Shown one piece after another: positions 60,044 to 64,000 of a DNA stretch of 64,000 nucleotides. Where the stretch lies: positions 3,906,001 to 3,970,000 of the forward strand of contig JAAQVN010000001.1 in assembly GCA_011754535.1 (NCBI GenBank), in the 5' to 3' direction. The notes under the pieces are model-generated. The model saw only the letters and a list, made by a program, of their open reading frames with translations, made no database searches and was not told the origin of the DNA. How positions within the stretch are numbered: position 1 is the stretch's first letter; every line of letters begins with the position of its first letter. Both the position numbers and the translations under genes were made by a program. The stretch is from Enterobacter asburiae (GTDB lineage Bacteria; Pseudomonadota; Gammaproteobacteria; Enterobacterales; Enterobacteriaceae).

Positions 60044-61273
60044 ATGTCGAAAATTTGGTCAAAAGATGAGACTCTCTGGAGTTTCGCTCTCTATGGCACG
60101 GCCGTGGGCGCAGGAACGCTGTTCTTGCCCATTCAGCTGGGCTCCGCAGGCGCTATTGTCCTGTTTATCACCGCCCTTGTGGCCTATCCGTTAACCTACT
60201 GGCCGCACCGGGCGCTGACGCAATTTATTCTCTCTTCAAAAACAAAAGGTAATGAAGGGATCACCGGCGCCGTCTCCCACTACTATGGTAAGAAGATTGG
60301 CAACCTGATCACCACGCTCTATTTCATCGCCTTCTTTGTGGTGGTGCAGATATATGCGGTGGCCATCACCAACTCGTTAACCGAACAGCTGGCGAAACAC
60401 CTGACGGTGGATACCGTCGTTCGCGTGCTGGTCAGCCTGGGCGTGGTGCTGGTTCTGAATCTGATCTTCCTGATGGGACGGCATATCACAATAAAAGTGA
60501 TGGGCTTCCTGGTGTTTCCGCTGATTGCCTATTTCCTGTTTGTCTCGCTCTACCTGATCGGCAGCTGGCAACCCTCGCTGCTGACCAGCCAGATGGCCGT
60601 CGATCGCCATACGCTGCACCAGGTTTGGATTTCGATTCCGGTGATGGTGTTTGCGTTCAGCCATACCCCGATTATCTCCACATTTGCCGTTGACCGTCGC
60701 GAGAAATTTGCCGACGGCGCCATGGATAAATGCAAGAAAATTATGAAGGTGGCGTACCTGATCATCTGCCTGAGCGTGCTGTTCTTTGTCTTCAGCTGCC
60801 TGCTCTCTATTCCACCGTCGTATATTGTAGCCGCCAAAGAACAAGGGGTAACGATCCTGTCCGCGCTGTCGATGATGCCTTCTTCACCGGCGTGGCTGGG
60901 TATTTCTGGCATTGTGGTGGCGATTGTTGCGATGTCAAAATCGTTCCTCGGCACCTATTTTGGGGTGATTGAAGGGGCGACGGAGATCGTGAAGTCGTCG
61001 CTAAATCAGATCGGCGTAAAAAAAAGCCGCGCCTTCAACCGCGCGCTTTCCATTATGGGGGTGTCGTTAATCACCTTTGCCGTCTGCTGCATTAACCCGA
61101 ACGCCATTTCGATGATTTACGCCATCAGCGGTCCACTTATCGCCATGATTTTGTTTATCATGCCGACGTTGTCGACGTATCTGATCCCCTCCCTGAAACA
61201 ATACCGTTCCATTGGCAGCCTGCTGACGCTGATCGTCGGCGTGCTATGCGTGTCGGTGATGTTTGTGGGCTAA
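60044..61273 (+). CDS. yqeG: HAAAP family amino-acid transporter YqeG
   Basis: 409 residues, same length as E. coli YqeG. About eleven membrane segments; LYGTAVGAGTLFLPIQLGS opens the first and is shared with SdaC ([18 protein letters not shown], this window, 6626). In E. coli YqeG is linked to threonine and serine transport. The bases before the ATG show a weak ribosome site only. It follows the PACE gene on the same strand. Confidence 0.92.
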   Translation: MSKIWSKDETLWSFALYGTAVGAGTLFLPIQLGSAGAIVLFITALVAYPLTYWPHRALTQFILSSKTKGNEGITGAVSHYYGKKIGNLITTLYFIAFFVVVQIYAVAITNSLTEQLAKHLTVDTVVRVLVSLGVVLVLNLIFLMGRHITIKVMGFLVFPLIAYFLFVSLYLIGSWQPSLLTSQMAVDRHTLHQVWISIPVMVFAFSHTPIISTFAVDRREKFADGAMDKCKKIMKVAYLIICLSVLFFVFSCLLSIPPSYIVAAKEQGVTILSALSMMPSSPAWLGISGIVVAIVAMSKSFLGTYFGVIEGATEIVKSSLNQIGVKKSRAFNRALSIMGVSLITFAVCCINPNAISMIYAISGPLIAMILFIMPTLSTYLIPSLKQYRSIGSLLTLIVGVLCVSVMFVG

Positions 61274-61280
61274 ACATACT

Positions 61281-61304
61281 CATGCCCGACATTCTGTCGG
61301 GCAT
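61281..61304. other. Perfect hairpin between yqeG and the Lrp-type gene
   Basis: CATGCCCGACA, TC-containing loop and TGTCGGGCATG form an 11-bp stem. No T-run is present on either side, so terminator function is uncertain; it separates convergent genes. Confidence 0.6.
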
Positions 61305-61309
61305 GCCTC

Positions 61310-61780
61310 TCAGTCTCGCCCTGCTGACTCCAGCGGAAAAGGTCTGTCCTGCACTACCGTTTTCATGACAAGCGTAGAGCGAAGGTGCTGCACGCCAGGC
61401 ATGGCGGAGAGTTTCTCGTCATAGAGTTTCTGAAAGGCCGACAGGTCGCGGGTCACGACGTGCATCAGATAATCCGGATCGCCAAACAGACGCTGTGCCA
61501 GCACGATCTGAGGGATCTCTTCTACCGCCTCTTCAAACGCGCTTACCGCCTTTCGGTCACCCTCTTTTAGCGTCGCAAACACTATCGCCAGAAAGTTAAA
61601 GCCCATTTTGGCGGGGTCAAGGCTGGCACGGTATCCCGTTATGGCCCCGCTTTGCTCCAGCGCCCGGACGCGACGATGGCACGGTGAAAGGCTCAGATTC
61701 ACCCGTTCAGCCAGCTCGGTAAGGGATAAGCGGCCATCGGACTGCAGCTCCGCAAGAATTTTTCGATCGATGCTATCCAT
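61310..61780 (-). CDS. Lrp/AsnC family transcriptional regulator
   Basis: 156 residues. N-terminal winged helix-turn-helix (LSLTELAERVNLSLSPCHRRV, about residues 18-38; only part quoted matters) and a C-terminal RAM ligand domain (MHVVTRDLSAFQKLYDEKLS). Divergent from the LysE-type exporter at 61895 with 114 bases between, so it probably controls that exporter in response to an amino acid. Not at this place in K-12. Confidence 0.86.
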   Translation of the reverse strand: MDSIDRKILAELQSDGRLSLTELAERVNLSLSPCHRRVRALEQSGAITGYRASLDPAKMGFNFLAIVFATLKEGDRKAVSAFEEAVEEIPQIVLAQRLFGDPDYLMHVVTRDLSAFQKLYDEKLSAMPGVQHLRSTLVMKTVVQDRPFPLESAGRD

Positions 61781-61894
61781 GTGGAAGATTTTCTCATTTT
61801 GACGGTGTTATGAGCATAACATTGAAAGCCTATTTCGCAGGGTTAGCGATATTCTTTTTCTCAACTTTGACGCACTGCAGGAGTCTTCAGGACG

Positions 61895-62506
61895 ATGGAA
61901 ATGAGTATTGTGGCCGGCTTTTGGGTGGTTTCGTTTCTGCTCATCATGACGCCTGGCGCCGACTGGGCCTACGCCATTAGCGCCGGGATTAACGGGCGGC
62001 GCGTGGTGCCGGCGGTGATGGGGTTGATGTCAGGGCATCTGTTAGCCACGCTGATCGTGGTGGCTGGCGTAGGCGTACTGATTGCTCAACATCCTCTGGC
62101 GCTAACCGGGCTGACCATTGCGGGGGCCGTGTATCTCCTGTGGCTTGGCATTACGCTATTACGTCATCCCGCCGCGCCGGAAAAGGCCACCCACCACGCG
62201 GGAAACTGGAAACAGTGGGCGGTGAAAGGGCTCTGCATTAGCGGCCTTAACCCGAAAGTTTTTTTGCTTTTTCTGGCGCTGCTTCCGCAGTTTACAGACC
62301 CTGCCGGAAGCTGGTCGATAGCGATGCAGATGTCCGCGCTTGGCGTGATGCACCTGATCACCTGCACGCTGGTCTATCTGCTGGTGGGGTATGGTTCGAG
62401 AGCGGTGCTGGCGACCCGGCCACAGGCGGCGCGTCTGGTGAGCATGGCATCGGGCGGGATAATGGTGATGATCGCGTTGGTATTGCTGTTTGAACAGATG
62501 AGATAA
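61895..62506 (+). CDS. LysE/RhtB family amino-acid exporter
   Basis: 203 residues with about six hydrophobic segments. The family motif is the start of the first loop, MTPGADWAYAISAGINGRR, and GLNPKVFLLFLALLPQF follows in the middle. Exports an amino acid or derivative; which one cannot be told. The divergent Lrp-type regulator is the usual partner. An intrinsic terminator shared with yjdJ lies at 62505-62535. Confidence 0.87.
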   Translation: MEMSIVAGFWVVSFLLIMTPGADWAYAISAGINGRRVVPAVMGLMSGHLLATLIVVAGVGVLIAQHPLALTGLTIAGAVYLLWLGITLLRHPAAPEKATHHAGNWKQWAVKGLCISGLNPKVFLLFLALLPQFTDPAGSWSIAMQMSALGVMHLITCTLVYLLVGYGSRAVLATRPQAARLVSMASGGIMVMIALVLLFEQMR

Positions 62507-62535
62507 AAAAACACCGGCCATCGCCGGTGTGTTTT
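62505..62535. terminator. Bidirectional terminator between exporter and yjdJ
   Basis: AAAAAAACACCGGC, CAT and GCCGGTGTGTTTT form a stem with A- and T-runs, between convergent genes. Confidence 0.88.
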
Positions 62536-62806
62536 ACGCCCGAATATCGTCATATTCCCGCGTGTTATCAAATTCATGCTTCGCAAACGGGCACAGCGGG
62601 ATAATTTTGCGGTTCTCACCGCGCATCTTCTCAACCACTTTCGCCACCAGCTGCTTGCCCACACCCTGCCCCTTCAGGCTCGGATCGACATCGGTATGCT
62701 CAATAATGCTCAGGTGCTCGCCGGTCGGCACGAAGACAATCTCAGCGACCTGATTGCCGTTCGCATCGTTTACGTAAAACTTGTTGTGGCCTTCCAGAAT
62801 ATCCAT
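62534..62806 (-). CDS. yjdJ: Small GNAT-like protein YjdJ
   Basis: 90 residues, the short GCN5-related class. The acetyl-CoA loop [14 protein letters not shown] and the conserved [11 protein letters not shown] tail are visible. Substrate unknown. It starts ten bases after the yjdI stop, so both are one operon. In K-12 the yjdIJ pair is near lysU, far away. Confidence 0.9.
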   Translation of the reverse strand: MDILEGHNKFYVNDANGNQVAEIVFVPTGEHLSIIEHTDVDPSLKGQGVGKQLVAKVVEKMRGENRKIIPLCPFAKHEFDNTREYDDIRA

Positions 62807-62816
62807 GGTTCCTCGC

Positions 62817-63047
62817 TTATTTTTGGCGGTACTTCAGCGCACCGCTCGGGCAGGTATCAATCACGCGTACAACCGTTTCCACGTCCACTTCATCAGGAAC
62901 AATCCACGGCTTACGCTTCAGATTAAACAGCTTTGCGCTCCCACGCACGCAGTTACCGGAGTGTTTGCAGATCCCGGTGTTGAAGTAAACGTCTATTTTC
63001 TCGCCGGTATAGGCCCGGTAGCCTGCATCCAGTAGTTCTTTATCCAT
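62817..63047 (-). CDS. yjdI: Divergent 4Fe-4S mono-cluster protein YjdI
   Basis: 76 residues. Cysteines at 27, 33 and 66 in ICKHSGNC and IDTCPSG give the Fer4_19-type iron-sulfur signature; only three are seen, so a fourth ligand is not obvious. Electron-carrier function is assumed from the family. First gene of yjdI-yjdJ. Confidence 0.9.
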   Translation of the reverse strand: MDKELLDAGYRAYTGEKIDVYFNTGICKHSGNCVRGSAKLFNLKRKPWIVPDEVDVETVVRVIDTCPSGALKYRQK

Positions 63048-63334
63048 GACATTGCCTCTGTAATTATTCTCGTGCTGAATGAAGCATAGCCTTATGGGAT
63101 CCCGATAGCTATCACGCTGAAAACGAAAAGCCAGCTCGCAACACTTTTCGCCGGATTGCGTCCCCCTGCGTACATCGGTGGGTGCGCATACTGGCTGTTT
63201 TACGCATTAAGCGTGATCCGACATTCTGTTACTGAGTATCCCCGGTGAGATGTTTAAAATTAAACAAGTTTAATCTGAAGATGAGCCTGTCGTTTACGAT
63301 AATGTCCGCTCTGCTTATTTAACATGAGTTACCC
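63048..63334. other. Gene-free spacer before the lipoprotein gene
   Basis: About 290 bases holding the divergent promoters of yjdI and the lipoprotein gene. The right part (63250-63330) is AT-rich. I see no gene and no clear operator. Confidence 0.4.
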
Positions 63335-63730
63335 ATGAAGACACGGCCATTATTACTGACTCTGCTCAGCCTCAATTTATTAACCGCCTGCAGCGCTTCT
63401 GAGCCAGATAAGGTTGAACAAATACACCATCTGCAGGTCCCGCTAGTTTTACCGGGAGAAAAACCGCCTGCCGTTCCGGCATCACATATTGCAGCACTTT
63501 ATCAAGAAAATAAAATACAGATAGATAAAATAGCAACACAGCTGAAATCACAGTATTTACAGCACGCCACCGCAAAGGATATTTTCACCGAAGATAGCCC
63601 CGTTCAGCCGGTCTACGCCTCGCTGACAAAACTAGAACAGCTGGAAATGATTAATCAGCAATACCTGAAAGATAAAAATGTTACCGGTCTGCAAAAGATT
63701 AAACTTGCCCTTCAGCCTTTAGTCACTTAA
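63335..63730 (+). CDS. Putative lipoprotein, unrecognised
   Basis: 131 residues. A type II signal peptide ends in the lipobox LLTACSA, so the mature protein should be lipidated at Cys19. The rest is hydrophilic and probably helical, with several Lys-Gln-Leu stretches (KIQIDKIATQLKSQYLQ). I do not recognise the family. It lacks cysteines after the lipobox and has no known neighbour. Codon use is more AT-rich than the genes to its left, which fits recent acquisition but is weak evidence. The terminator at 63736-63769 follows. Confidence 0.75.
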   Translation: MKTRPLLLTLLSLNLLTACSASEPDKVEQIHHLQVPLVLPGEKPPAVPASHIAALYQENKIQIDKIATQLKSQYLQHATAKDIFTEDSPVQPVYASLTKLEQLEMINQQYLKDKNVTGLQKIKLALQPLVT

Positions 63731-63735
63731 ATGCC

Positions 63736-63769
63736 AAAAAGCCCAACTGCTGAGCAGCTGGGCTTTTTT
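63736..63769. terminator. Bidirectional terminator
   Basis: AAAAAGCCCA and TGGGCTTTTTT flank ACTGCTGAGCAGC; one imperfect pair in a long stem with A- and T-runs both sides. It separates the lipoprotein gene and the convergent OmpA-like gene. Confidence 0.9.
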
Positions 63770-63789
63770 AATTGAGAGGCTAACAACGA

Positions 63790-64000
63790 TTAATCGTGCT
63801 GTCCGAATCGCCATGTCAGGCCTGCCGTTACGGAGCTTACGTCGCTGCTGACGCCAATCTGGTTGGCGTTACCCACATTGCTTACCCATTGATATTCCAG
63901 GCGGCCAGCCAAATTTTTGTTGAACGCATACTCCGTCCCCACAGCGGCAAGCGGGCGAATGCCTGTATCAAAACGATTGTGACCACTTACATCAGATTCT
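63790..64000 (-). CDS. OmpA-like transmembrane barrel protein (C-terminal part)
   Basis: About 70 residues at the right edge; the 5' part lies outside. The translation includes FDTGIRPLAAVGTEYAFN, RLEYQWVSNVG and ends AGLTWRFGQHD then stop. This matches the last two strands of the OmpA N-terminal barrel (OmpA: RLEYQWTNNIG, YRFGQ). In OmpA the periplasmic domain follows RFGQ; here the protein stops two residues later, so it is a barrel-only OmpA relative or a truncated form. Which one depends on sequence beyond the window. Confidence 0.8.
   Translation of the reverse strand, partial: ESDVSGHNRFDTGIRPLAAVGTEYAFNKNLAGRLEYQWVSNVGNANQIGVSSDVSSVTAGLTWRFGQHD

Overview
This window is ordinary chromosomal core from a member of the Enterobacteriaceae. 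Gene order from 1 to about 61.3 kb follows the E. coli K-12 segment gudP - csrB - sdaCB - gcvA/gcvB - csdAE - metZWV - argA - recDB-ptrA-recC - thyA-lgt-ptsP-rppH - mutH - tas - lplT-aas - omrA/omrB - galR - lysA/lysR - araE - kduDI - yqeF - yqeG. Protein divergence from K-12, the GC-rich coding sequence, and the extra and missing genes suggest Enterobacter or a close relative (Lelliottia, Leclercia, Kosakonia type) rather than Escherichia. The genus call is an inference.

Layout. 1-6.2 kb: truncated gudP, the yqcC-truC-yqcA operon, the sRNA csrB with an upstream UvrY box, syd, queF, ppnN. 6.2-10.3 kb: serine uptake and deamination (sdaC, sdaB) and xni. 10.3-17.2 kb: rlmM, ygdD, gcvA divergent from the sRNA gcvB, ygdI, the CsdA-CsdE sulfur-transfer pair with tcdA, and mltA. 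17.4-17.7 kb: three identical initiator tRNA genes. 17.8-34.2 kb: amiC, argA behind two ARG boxes, and the RecBCD genes, with ptrA-recB-recD linked by 4-bp overlaps and recC behind four pilin-like genes. 34.4-40.9 kb: thyA-lgt, ptsP-rppH, and mutH, with a cluster of DnaA boxes matching the position of the reactivating locus DARS2 between rppH and mutH. 41-51.8 kb: tas, the lysophospholipid repair pair lplT-aas, sibling sRNAs omrA/omrB, galR, a GNAT gene and a second LacI-type regulator not found at this place in K-12, lysA/lysR and ygeA. 51.9-57 kb: a sugar-acid/arabinose island (kdgF-like cupin, araE, kduD, kduI with candidate KdgR and AraC/CRP sites) that also holds an isolated fepE-type Wzz. 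57.2-64 kb: yqeF, a LysR/PACE-efflux pair, yqeG, an Lrp/LysE-exporter pair, yjdJ-yjdI, an unrecognised lipoprotein and the end of an OmpA-like barrel gene.

Differences from K-12 visible here: no fuc operon between xni and rlmM (a REP-like inverted pair sits there instead), no ygdQ between mutH and ygdR, and additions between galR and lysA, between ygeA and araE, and after yqeF. Four or more intergenic spaces carry REP-like palindromes and one carries an ERIC element.

I found no phage, insertion sequence, CRISPR array, toxin-antitoxin or defence island, and nothing I would call a new multi-gene system. The items most worth a second look are a perfect 18-bp inverted repeat with a nested hairpin in front of ppdA, the KdgR-linked kdgF/kduI/kduD set, the stranded wzz-fepE gene, and the two divergent regulator/exporter pairs near the right end.
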